This document shows positions 7,969-15,954 of a stretch of DNA of 44,853 nt, piece after piece; the stretch's first letter is position 1; each line of letters opens with the position of its first letter. Both the position numbers and the translations under genes were made by a program. The notes below the pieces were generated by a model, which made no database searches, was not told where the DNA came from, and was given only the letters and a program-made list of their open reading frames with translations. This DNA is from Candidatus Copromonas avistercoris (nom. illeg.). Lineage in GTDB: Bacteria; Bacillota; Clostridia; Lachnospirales; Lachnospiraceae. The stretch spans positions 1 to 44,853 of the forward strand of contig DVFQ01000071.1 of the NCBI GenBank assembly GCA_018713185.1, read 5' to 3'.

Positions 7969-10900
7969 ATGGGAGAGGTTTTTGCGAATCCATTGACGGA
8001 GCTGGCGGAATATATAGACATGAAGCAGGCCCTGGATAAAGGGAAGGGGCCGATCCAGGCAAGCGGAGTGACGGATTCCCAGAAGGTTCATGTGATGCAT
8101 GAGCTTTCGTCGGGGCGGGCATGGAAGTTAGTTATAACTTACGACGATACCCGGGCGCGGGAACTTTATGAGGATTTTACGTATTTCGAGAAGAATTCCT
8201 GGCTGTACCCGGCCCGGGACCTTTTGTTTTACAGTTCGGATATCCATGGAAATCTTCTGACCAGGGAGCGGCTCCAGGTATTCCGCCATCTTTTGGAGGA
8301 CGAGGGCGGCGTGGTGGTGACCACCGTCGATGGGCTGATGGATCATCTGCTCCCTCTTTCGATGCTTCATGAGGCGTGTCTGTCCATAGAGGCGGGAATG
8401 CCGCTAGATATTGAAGAGATCAAAATCCGGCTGGCCGCCATGGGCTATGAGCGGATGGGACAGGTGGACGGTATGGGCCAGTTTTCCGTCCGCGGAGGTA
8501 TCATCGATATTTTCCCGCTGACGGAGGAGCTGCCGGTGCGGATCGAGCTTTGGGGAGACGAGGTGGATTCGATCCGCTCGTTTGACGCGGAAAGCCAGCG
8601 GTCGATCCAGCAGATGGAATCGGTGACCATCTACCCGGCGGCGGAGGTGACGCTGACAAAGGAGCGGCTGGAGGCGGGAATTTCCGGGATCGAGGCCGAT
8701 GGGAAGCGGCAGGAAAAGGCGTTTCGGGACGCTGGGAAGCATGAGGAAGCCCACCGGATCCGCACGGCGGTGAACGAGCTGTGCGAGGCGCTGCGGGAGG
8801 GCTTTGACGTTCAGCGGCTGGACGGATATATCCGGTATTTCTGCGGAGAGACGGTTTCCTTCCTGGATTACATGAAGGCGGCGGGAAGCGCCGGCGGTCT
8901 GGCGGTTTTTCTGGACGAACCCCAGCGGATGCGGGAAAAAGCGGAGACGGTGGAACTGGAATTTCGGGAGAGCATGACCCAGCGGCTGGAAAAGGGCTAT
9001 CTGCTTCCGGGACAGGCGGATCTTTTGTTTTCCGCGAAGCAGGTGCTGGCGGCGCTGGAGCTTCCGCAGACGGTTTTTATGACCGGTCTGGATCAGCGGC
9101 TTCCCGGCATGACGGTGAAAGAAAAATTCAGCTTGACGGGAAAAAACGTCAATTCCTATCAGAATGGCTTTGAGCTTTTGATCAAGGATTTAAAACGCTG
9201 GAAAAAGGAAGGCTGGAGAGTGGTGCTTTTATCCGCTTCCCGCACCAGGGCCAGCCGCTTGGCCGGGGATTTAAGGGAATATGATCTTTTCGCTTACTGT
9301 CCGGAGGATCCGTCCCGCCCGGTGAAGCCGGGAGAGATCCTGGTGACCTACGGAAAGCTCCATAAAGGCTTCGAGTATCCGATGATCAAATTCGTTGTGA
9401 TCACCGAAGGCGACATGTTCGGAACGGAAAAGCAGAAGAAAAAGCGGAAGCGGTACCATTACGAGGGGAAAAAGATCAGCAGCTTTTCCGAGCTTTCCGT
9501 CGGGGATTTTGTGGTTCATGAAAGCCATGGCCTGGGAATTTACCGGGGAATCGAAAAAATCGAGCAGGACCATGTCATCAAGGACTATATCAAAGTAGAA
9601 TATGCCGACGGCGGGAACCTTTATCTTCCGGCGACCCGCCTGGACGGGATCCAGAAATACGCCGGTTCGGACGCGAAGGCGCCGAAGCTCAACAAGCTGG
9701 GCGGAGCGGAATGGAACCGGACCAAGACAAAGGTGCGGACGGCGGTACGGGAGATCGCCAAGGAACTGGTGGAGCTTTACGCGGCCAGACAGGACGCGGA
9801 AGGCTTTCAGTACGGCCCCGATACGGTCTGGCAGAAGGAATTTGAGGAGATGTTTCCCTATGAGGAAACGGAGGACCAGCTGACGGCCATCGAGGATACG
9901 AAAAAGGATATGGAGAGCCGGAAGATCATGGACCGGCTGATCTGCGGAGACGTGGGCTACGGAAAGACGGAGATTGCCCTGAGGGCGGCCTTTAAGGCGG
10001 TGCAGGAAGGAAAACAGGTGGTCTATCTGGTGCCGACGACGATCCTGGCGCAGCAGCATTACAACACCTTTGTCCAGAGAATGAAGGATTTTCCGGTGCG
10101 GGTGGATCTTTTATCCCGTTTCCGGACTCCGGCGGAAATGAAAAAGACGCTGGAGGGATTGAAAAAGGGGTATGTGGACATTGTGATCGGAACCCACCGG
10201 GTTTTATCAAAGGATGTGGAATTTAAGAGCCTGGGACTCCTGATCATCGACGAGGAGCAGCGGTTCGGCGTGGCCCATAAGGAAAAGATCAAGCAGATGA
10301 AGCAGAACGTGGACGTCCTGACGCTGACGGCGACGCCGATTCCCAGAACCCTCCATATGAGCCTGATAGGAATCCGGGATATGAGCGTTTTGGAGGAGCC
10401 GCCGGTGGACCGGGTGCCGATCCAGACCTATGTAATGGAATATAATGACGAGATGGTGCGGGAGGCGATCCACCGGGAGCTGGCCCGGGGCGGACAGGTG
10501 TACTATGTGTATAACCGGGTCAAGGGAATCGATGAGATCACGAACCATATCGCGGCCTTGGTACCGGAGGCGTCGGTGGCCTTTGCCCACGGACAGATGC
10601 ATGAGCGGGAGCTGGAACGGATCATGCTGGATTTCGTCAACGGCGACATCGACGTTTTGGTTTCTACAACGATCATCGAGACGGGGCTGGATATCCCCAA
10701 CGCCAATACCATGATCATTCACGACGCGGACCGGCTGGGCCTGTCTCAGCTGTATCAGATCCGGGGGCGGATCGGCCGTTCCAACCGGACCTCCTACGCG
10801 TTTTTGATGTACAAGCGGGATAAGCTTTTAAGGGAAGAGGCGGAAAAGCGGCTCCAAGCGATCCGGGAGTTTACGGAGCTGGGTTCCGGAATTAAGATCG

Positions 10901-11532
10901 CCATGCGGGATCTGGAGATCCGCGGAGCGGGAAACATTCTGGGGGCGGAGCAGCATGGCCATATGGAAGCCGTAGGCTATGATCTGTACTGCAAGATGTT
11001 AAACGAGGCAGTGCTGGCTTTAAAGGGCGAGCGGCCTGAGGAAGAGAACTTTGAAACGGCGGTGGACTGCGATATCGACGCCTTTATTCCGGACGGCTAT
11101 ATTAAGAATGAATATCTGAAGCTGGATGTATATAAACGGATTTCCGCCATCGAAACGGACGAGGAATACATGGATATGCAGGATGAATTGATCGACCGCT
11201 TCGGGGACATCCCGCAGCCGGTGGAGAATCTTCTCCAGGTGGCGGAGCTGAAAGCGATGGCGCATCGGGCCTACGTGACGGAGGTGGATATTAACCGCCA
11301 GGAAATCCGGCTGGAGCTGTTTTCCAAAGCCCGGCTGGACGTGTCGGGGATCCCGGCGCTGGCGGCGGAGTATAAAAACGAAATGCGCCTGATCCCGGGA
11401 GAAAATCCGGTGATCCTTTATCAGGATAAGAAGCGGAAAAATAAGGACTGCGGGCCGATGATGGAGCGGGCGAAGGAACTGATCGGAAAGCTAGAGAAGC
11501 TGACGCCGCCGCGCGGATCAGAGCGGTCTTGA
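7969..11532 (+). CDS. mfd: Transcription-repair coupling factor
   Basis: Mfd removes RNA polymerase stalled at DNA lesions and recruits UvrA. The length of 1187 residues is typical. In order: a UvrB-like N-terminal half (for example SVRGGIIDIFPL), the RNA-polymerase-interacting domain (SVGDFVVHESHGLGIYRG), the SF2 translocase with Walker A GDVGYGKTE, Walker B DEEQRFG and motif III TATPIPRTL, helicase C domain (TTIIETGLDIP, QIRGRIGRS), and the C-terminal TRCF domain. The ATG at 7969 has an AAGGAG about a dozen bases upstream; the spacing is a little long but no better start is visible. It converges on the minus-strand ABC transporter operon. Confidence 0.96.
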   Translation: MGEVFANPLTELAEYIDMKQALDKGKGPIQASGVTDSQKVHVMHELSSGRAWKLVITYDDTRARELYEDFTYFEKNSWLYPARDLLFYSSDIHGNLLTRERLQVFRHLLEDEGGVVVTTVDGLMDHLLPLSMLHEACLSIEAGMPLDIEEIKIRLAAMGYERMGQVDGMGQFSVRGGIIDIFPLTEELPVRIELWGDEVDSIRSFDAESQRSIQQMESVTIYPAAEVTLTKERLEAGISGIEADGKRQEKAFRDAGKHEEAHRIRTAVNELCEALREGFDVQRLDGYIRYFCGETVSFLDYMKAAGSAGGLAVFLDEPQRMREKAETVELEFRESMTQRLEKGYLLPGQADLLFSAKQVLAALELPQTVFMTGLDQRLPGMTVKEKFSLTGKNVNSYQNGFELLIKDLKRWKKEGWRVVLLSASRTRASRLAGDLREYDLFAYCPEDPSRPVKPGEILVTYGKLHKGFEYPMIKFVVITEGDMFGTEKQKKKRKRYHYEGKKISSFSELSVGDFVVHESHGLGIYRGIEKIEQDHVIKDYIKVEYADGGNLYLPATRLDGIQKYAGSDAKAPKLNKLGGAEWNRTKTKVRTAVREIAKELVELYAARQDAEGFQYGPDTVWQKEFEEMFPYEETEDQLTAIEDTKKDMESRKIMDRLICGDVGYGKTEIALRAAFKAVQEGKQVVYLVPTTILAQQHYNTFVQRMKDFPVRVDLLSRFRTPAEMKKTLEGLKKGYVDIVIGTHRVLSKDVEFKSLGLLIIDEEQRFGVAHKEKIKQMKQNVDVLTLTATPIPRTLHMSLIGIRDMSVLEEPPVDRVPIQTYVMEYNDEMVREAIHRELARGGQVYYVYNRVKGIDEITNHIAALVPEASVAFAHGQMHERELERIMLDFVNGDIDVLVSTTIIETGLDIPNANTMIIHDADRLGLSQLYQIRGRIGRSNRTSYAFLMYKRDKLLREEAEKRLQAIREFTELGSGIKIAMRDLEIRGAGNILGAEQHGHMEAVGYDLYCKMLNEAVLALKGERPEEENFETAVDCDIDAFIPDGYIKNEYLKLDVYKRISAIETDEEYMDMQDELIDRFGDIPQPVENLLQVAELKAMAHRAYVTEVDINRQEIRLELFSKARLDVSGIPALAAEYKNEMRLIPGENPVILYQDKKRKNKDCGPMMERAKELIGKLEKLTPPRGSERS

Positions 11533-11565
11533 CGGGCGGAACGGAAACCTGTAGACTGGAAGAAA

Positions 11566-11593
11566 GAGGCTCCGGCGCTAACGCCGGGGCCTC
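11566..11593 (-). terminator. Terminator between mfd and ABC operon
   Basis: GAGGC-T-CCGGCG and CGCCGG-G-GCCTC form a strong hairpin with loop CTAA. On the minus strand it is followed by TTTCTT. It overlaps the last codons of the ATPase gene and probably ends both convergent transcripts. Confidence 0.6.
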
Positions 11594-12357
11594 TGCTTCG
11601 TATAGAAAAGCTCCGCCAGTTTTCCCGAGGTCATCGCTTTGCGCTCCTCTCCTTTAAGATCCAGGACGATACGGCCGGAGTCCAGCATGATGGTGCGGTC
11701 CCCGACGGAGAGGGCATAGTCCATATCGTGGGTGATCATTAAGGTCGTGATCCGGTCCCGGGCCACGATTTTTTCTGTTACAGCCATTACCTTTTCCGCG
11801 GCGCCCGGATCCAGGGCGGCGGTATGCTCATCCAAAAGGAGGAGCTTCGGTTGGGCAATGGTGGACATTAAAAGGGAGGCTGCCTGCCGCTGTCCGCCGG
11901 AGAGAAGTCCCATCTTTGTTTTCATGCGGTTTTCCAAACCCATGTCCAGCTCGGAAAGAAGCTCGCGGAAATATTCATGGTCCTTCCGGTTGACGGCAAA
12001 GAAGGAACGGGAGGCCTTCCGGGTATAAGCCAGAGCCAGATTTTCTTCAATGGTCATATTGGGAGCCGTGCCCCGCAGGGGGTTCTGATAAAGGCAGCCG
12101 ATGTTGAAGGCACGTTTGTAGTCCTTCTGCCTTGTAATATCCTCGTCTCCAAGAAAAATCTGGCCGCTGTCCGGAAACAGGCGTCCCAGAATGGTATTAA
12201 AAAGCGTTGTTTTTCCGGAACCGTTGGAGCCTAAAACGGTAATAAACTGTCCGGCCGGAACCTCCAGATCCAGATGATCCAGGGCCAGCTTTTCATTGAC
12301 GGTTCCCGGTTCAAAAACCTTCGTCAGCTTTCGGATCGAGAGCGGGCTGCTGCTCAT
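11578..12357 (-). CDS. ABC importer ATPase, TrpZ-type
   Basis: Cytoplasmic ATP-binding subunit of an amino-acid or aromatic-compound importer. 259 residues with Walker A GSNGSGKTT, signature LLSGGQRQ, Walker B LLLLDEHTAAL and the H-loop in MITHDMDYAL. The start overlaps the permease stop (ATGA), so it is the third gene of a transporter cassette. The set of PF04392-type binding protein, LivH-like permease and this ATPase is the arrangement called TrpXYZ in comparative studies. Substrate is inferred from the family and from the upstream T-box. Confidence 0.85.
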   Translation of the reverse strand: MSSSPLSIRKLTKVFEPGTVNEKLALDHLDLEVPAGQFITVLGSNGSGKTTLFNTILGRLFPDSGQIFLGDEDITRQKDYKRAFNIGCLYQNPLRGTAPNMTIEENLALAYTRKASRSFFAVNRKDHEYFRELLSELDMGLENRMKTKMGLLSGGQRQAASLLMSTIAQPKLLLLDEHTAALDPGAAEKVMAVTEKIVARDRITTLMITHDMDYALSVGDRTIMLDSGRIVLDLKGEERKAMTSGKLAELFYTKQRPRR

Positions 12358-13310
12358 AGGGAATCGCCTCCTTTCTTATTGCCTGACAGCTTCTTTTTCA
12401 GCAGAGGAAGCGCCAAAGCGGCCACAACGATCAGCGTGGATAAAAGCTTGACCGCGTAGCTGGGCATATCGATCATGTAAGCCGCCTGGATCATGATCCG
12501 GTATAACAGGGAACCGGCCGCGGCGGAAATCAGTCCGCCGACGATCCCTCTGTCACCGAAGATGACCTGGCCGATGATCACGGAGGCCAGCCCCATGACC
12601 AGCATACTGCTGCCGCAGTTCAAATCCGCGTACCGCTGCTGCTCGCAGAGAAGAGCGCCGGATAGGGCTACTAAAGCATTGGCCAACATGACGCCGGCAG
12701 TTCGGGTCAGATCCGCGTTGATGGAGGAGGAACGGACCATTTCCTCGTTGTCACCGGTGGCGCGCACCGCCATGCCCGGCCGGGTGAAGAAGAAAACGCT
12801 TAAGGCCGCCACCAGGATCACAACGATCACGCCGGTCAACAGGAAAACCTGCGCGTTGGAGTCCAAGTACGGGGATTGAATCCCGCTTAAAAGAGCGGAA
12901 AAATTCTTGTAGATCGTCGGACTGGCTTCGTTGACCTGCGCTCCCACGGAATTGGTCGTGGTATATTGCAGATACAGGTTGGACTGGCCGCCCAGGACGG
13001 CGTAGTTGACGGTATAAAGTCCGGCCGCCACCAGGATCCCGGACAGGATGGCCTCAATTTTCAGCTTCGTCTGCAGGAAGGCCGTAAAGAAGCCCGCCAG
13101 AGCGCCGGCGGCGGCTCCGGCGAAAAGGCCGAGGACCGGATGGCCGGCGATGGTAACGGCCGCGCAGACCGTCATGCCGAAAACAAAGCTTCCGTCTACG
13201 GTCAGATCCGGCGTTTTCAAGATCCGGAAGGTTACGAACACGCCGAGAGCCATGGGAGCGTAAAGCATCCCCTGGCTCAAAGCGGAAATCAGCATACTGT
13301 AAAAAACCAT
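12354..13310 (-). CDS. ABC importer permease, TrpY-type (LivH-like)
   Basis: A 318-residue integral membrane permease with about eight hydrophobic segments, of the branched-chain-type (BPD_transp_2) family. The N-terminal stretch FRILKTPDLTVDGSFVFGM and the internal VRATGDNEEMVRSSSIN motif are typical of permeases paired with PF04392 binding proteins. The start follows AAGGGAGC at slightly long spacing. It sits 15 bases after the binding-protein gene and overlaps the ATPase gene by 4 bases. Confidence 0.85.
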   Translation of the reverse strand: MVFYSMLISALSQGMLYAPMALGVFVTFRILKTPDLTVDGSFVFGMTVCAAVTIAGHPVLGLFAGAAAGALAGFFTAFLQTKLKIEAILSGILVAAGLYTVNYAVLGGQSNLYLQYTTTNSVGAQVNEASPTIYKNFSALLSGIQSPYLDSNAQVFLLTGVIVVILVAALSVFFFTRPGMAVRATGDNEEMVRSSSINADLTRTAGVMLANALVALSGALLCEQQRYADLNCGSSMLVMGLASVIIGQVIFGDRGIVGGLISAAAGSLLYRIMIQAAYMIDMPSYAVKLLSTLIVVAALALPLLKKKLSGNKKGGDSL

Positions 13311-13325
13311 ATCTGTTCTGCTCCC

Positions 13326-14444
13326 TTATTGATTGAAATGGCTGGTGCCGTCGGCTTCCACCAGAACCTCGTAGCCCTCATAGGCGGATTCCGGGAAATC
13401 GGCGCCGAACCGGCCGGCAGCCTGGAGATTCACATACTGGGCGTAATTACTCAGAGTTTCGTAGGGAAGCTCGGAGGGCGCCGCGCCGTCCATGATCTTA
13501 AGCGCTATGTCGGCTACCTGCTCTCCCAGCTGGACATAATTGACTCCGACGGTGGCAAAGCCTCCATCCGCGACCATGGAATCCGCGCCGCAGTAGATGG
13601 GGATTCCGGCCGCGTAGGCGGTATCCGTGTAGGTGGCCATAGCAGATGCGATGGCATTGTCATTTCCGGTATAGAGGGCGTCCACTCCATCGGCGATCAG
13701 GGATTCCGCCGCGGTCTGCAGCTCGGAAAGATTGGCGATGGCAGCTTCCTCATAGGCGATTCCCGCTTCATCACAATAAGCCTTGGCGGCATTGATGGTG
13801 GATACGGAATTGGTCTCGCTGGAGGTATAGAGGAAACCGATGGTTTCACAATCCGGCTGGAAATTGAAGATCAGCTTTACAATTTCAGCGGCGGGGATGT
13901 TGTTGGAAACACCGGTGATATTCTGGCAGTCGTCTCCGGTGAGGCCGGCCGCTGCCGGATCGGAAACCGCGGCGAACACGATCGGGGTGGAGTCGCCGTC
14001 AAACACCGTTTTGGCCGACTGGGCGGTGGAGGTGGCGATGGGGATCACCAGATCCGTCCCTTGGGAACGGACGTTGTTAAGGATCGTCGCCAGAGCGGAC
14101 GTATCGTTGTTGGCGTTTTCTGTCGTGATTTCAATGTTTTTTCCGGAAGCCTCCAGGCCGGCGATGATCGTATCCCGGATCTGATCCAGAGAAGTATGGC
14201 TCATGGGCTGTACGATGGAAACGCGGTACGGCTCTCCTGTCTGGGCGGAGCCAGAAGCTGCGGCAGAGGTCTCAGAGCTGCCCGCTGTGTTTTCTTCGTT
14301 TTCCACAGCCGTGCTGCTTTCCGCGGCCGCGCCGGGCGCCTCTGCCCCGGAAGCCGATGTCTCGGAAGCGGACGTCTGGCTGCAGGCGGAAAGAGAAGCG
14401 GCAAGGAATACGGTTGTTAATAAAATAGAAATATTTTTTTTCAT
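13326..14444 (-). CDS. ABC importer substrate-binding lipoprotein, TrpX-type
   Basis: An extracytoplasmic lipoprotein of 372 residues that captures the substrate for the permease. The signal peptide ends in a lipobox LSAC with Cys21 as the lipidation site. A Ser/Ala/Glu-rich linker (about 22-70) is followed by the PF04392-type binding fold, recognisable from YRVSIVQPMSHTSLDQIRDT, NNVRSQGTDLVIPIATSTAQ and YTGNDNAIASAM. AGGAGGATC precedes the start. Families of this type transport tryptophan, tyrosine or related compounds; with the T-box upstream, tryptophan is the best guess. Confidence 0.85.
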   Translation of the reverse strand: MKKNISILLTTVFLAASLSACSQTSASETSASGAEAPGAAAESSTAVENEENTAGSSETSAAASGSAQTGEPYRVSIVQPMSHTSLDQIRDTIIAGLEASGKNIEITTENANNDTSALATILNNVRSQGTDLVIPIATSTAQSAKTVFDGDSTPIVFAAVSDPAAAGLTGDDCQNITGVSNNIPAAEIVKLIFNFQPDCETIGFLYTSSETNSVSTINAAKAYCDEAGIAYEEAAIANLSELQTAAESLIADGVDALYTGNDNAIASAMATYTDTAYAAGIPIYCGADSMVADGGFATVGVNYVQLGEQVADIALKIMDGAAPSELPYETLSNYAQYVNLQAAGRFGADFPESAYEGYEVLVEADGTSHFNQ

Positions 14445-14478
14445 GATCGGATCCTCCTGGTTTTAATTTTGTGAGATG

Positions 14479-15423
14479 TTATTGCGGGCAGTGATCGCTT
14501 TCGTTGATGGAAGCGGCCATTTCAATATGCCGGCGGATTACTTCGCAGGATGCGTTGAACTGTTCTTTTTCATCGGGAGACAACTCCAGCTCGATCACGG
14601 CTTCCACGCCGTTTCTTCCGATCCGGCAGGGAACGCCGCAGTGGATCCCGGTCTGACCGTATTCGCCCTGCAGCAGGACGGAGGCTGGAAGGATCCGCTT
14701 CTCATCCCGCAGGATGCAGGCGGCCATTTCCGTCAGCGCGCGCCCGATGCCGAATTCGGTGGAACCTTTTCCTTCAATGATGTCCATACCGGCCTGGCGG
14801 GTCTTTGTCAGGATTTCTTCTTTATTCAGATTCAGCTTTGCAAAGGGAACGCCGCCAATGGTGACGGAGGAGAAGGGGATCATGGACGAATCCCCGTGTT
14901 CTCCCATGGAGAACGCTTGAATGCTTCTGCGGTCCGCGCCGGAAGCCTGGCTTAAGCAGCGGATCAGGCGGGCCGTATCCAAAAGAGTGCCGGTACCGAA
15001 GCACTGGCGCCGGTCCATGCCCAGCTTTTTCCTTAAAAAATCAGCGGCGATATCCGCCGGGTTGGTGATGGTCACCACCGGACAGGTTAAGGAAAGCGGT
15101 TTCAGCTCATTTGCCAGAACGCTTAACAGTTCCACGGAGCGGCCCAGGAGATCCAGCCGGGTCTGGCCCGGAAGCCTCGGTTCGCCGATGGCGACGACGG
15201 TCAGCGCCGCGTCCCGGCATTCAGAGCAAGAGCCCGCCCGCACGGAAACGGCATGGTCCATAAAGCTGACGCTGTCGGCCACATCCAAAGCCTGCGCTTC
15301 GGCTTTTTCCTTTATGAGGTCCACAAGGACGATCTCCTCACAGATTCCGGATGCCGCAAGGGCATAGGCGCAATGGCTGCCCACATGTCCGGCTCCGATG
15401 ATAACGATTTTTCGGTTTTCCAT
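14479..15423 (-). CDS. Lactate/malate dehydrogenase-family 2-hydroxyacid dehydrogenase
   Basis: An NAD-dependent L-2-hydroxyacid dehydrogenase of 314 residues. The ORF track runs into the leader; ATG 15423 is right because AAGGAGG lies 8 bases upstream and MENRKIVIIGAGHVG is a normal start. NAD site GAGHVGS with Asp35 (VLVD); catalytic His176 in GEHGDSS, Arg152 and Asp149 (LLDTARL), and Asn121 (NPADI). The specificity loop reads GEPRLPGQTR: Arg83 occupies the place where lactate dehydrogenases have Gln and malate dehydrogenases have Arg. The true 2-keto acid is therefore uncertain. It is the first gene of the T-box operon, 34 bases before the binding-protein gene. Malate, indolelactate or phenyllactate chemistry are alternatives. 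Confidence 0.85.
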   Translation of the reverse strand: MENRKIVIIGAGHVGSHCAYALAASGICEEIVLVDLIKEKAEAQALDVADSVSFMDHAVSVRAGSCSECRDAALTVVAIGEPRLPGQTRLDLLGRSVELLSVLANELKPLSLTCPVVTITNPADIAADFLRKKLGMDRRQCFGTGTLLDTARLIRCLSQASGADRRSIQAFSMGEHGDSSMIPFSSVTIGGVPFAKLNLNKEEILTKTRQAGMDIIEGKGSTEFGIGRALTEMAACILRDEKRILPASVLLQGEYGQTGIHCGVPCRIGRNGVEAVIELELSPDEKEQFNASCEVIRRHIEMAASINESDHCPQ

Positions 15424-15489
15424 TCTACATTCCTCCTTGATCAAGTGATGGATCAACTGCGCTGGAAGTGGGCAAAGCCGTTCGTGAAA

Positions 15490-15766
15490 TAAAAAAAGCC
15501 CCTGACCCGAATATATACGGGTCAAGGGCGAAATATACAAATTCCGCGGTGCCACCTTGATTCAGTCCTCTTCTAAAAAAGAAAGAAGGACCCTCCAGCG
15601 GGATACCAGCATATCCCCGACGGGTAACGTCCGTCCCAACGTCGGCCCATTTCGGACCGCCCTCCGCAGACCATATTACTCAGATTCCCATGGGAAGCTT
15701 CCACCGTCCTTCCCTCTCTGCAATGAGAATTACCTGCCTTTTTCCTGCATCATCGGTTTATGGCAG
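15490..15766 (-). promoter_or_regulatory. T-box leader of dehydrogenase/TrpXYZ operon
   Basis: Read on the minus strand, the leader has a stem I with the AGAGAG and GGTGGAAG elements, an antiterminator core AAGGTGGCACCGCGG (plus-strand 15543-15557), and a terminator CCCTTGACCCG...CGGGTCAGGGG followed by TTTTTTT (15490-15529). T-boxes bind an uncharged tRNA and then allow read-through. The antiterminator bulge is UGGC, which pairs with a tRNA ending GCCA, that is with discriminator G; tRNA-Trp fits, as do a few others. A UGG triplet lies at plus-strand 15671-15673 in the approximate specifier region, but the specifier loop could not be aligned with certainty. Confidence 0.9.
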
Positions 15767-15768
15767 TC

Positions 15769-15797
15769 ATTATACGGGATGGTCTGGGAATTGTCAA
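15769..15797 (-). promoter_or_regulatory. Promoter of T-box operon
   Basis: On the minus strand TTGACA (15792-15797), a 17-base spacer and TATAAT (15769-15774) form a consensus promoter directly before the T-box leader. Confidence 0.85.
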
Positions 15798-15857
15798 GAG
15801 GTTTTTTGATCCAGGAGTTTTTTGTCAATTCTTCTCCCCAAACCCGCGGAAATGAGA

Positions 15858-15863
15858 TATAAT
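15858..15863 (+). promoter_or_regulatory. -10 box before M20 gene
   Basis: A perfect TATAAT lies about 90 bases before the amidohydrolase start. No convincing -35 is seen at the right distance. Confidence 0.35.
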
Positions 15864-15894
15864 GGAGGCAAGTGATCCTACAGGGGAGGCTGCT

Positions 15895-15939
15895 ATGAAA
15901 ACGATCGGAGGAATCCGTTCAGTAAAGAATCAAAATTAA
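15895..15939 (+). CDS. Possible 14-residue leader peptide
   Basis: ATG at 15895 follows GGGGAGG at 5 bases and opens MKTIGGIRSVKNQN. The TAA stop is immediately followed by the AAAGGAGG of the next gene. This could be a translated upstream ORF that couples to the amidohydrolase. It has no recognised family and may be chance; the good ribosome binding site is the only support. Confidence 0.3.
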   Translation: MKTIGGIRSVKNQN

Positions 15940-15954
15940 AGGAGGACGAGACAA

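Noticed and set aside
12966-14420. 484-residue plus-strand ORF opposite the permease and binding-protein genes
   Set aside because: Antisense shadow of two well-supported minus-strand genes; glycine/arginine-rich and without any recognisable domain.
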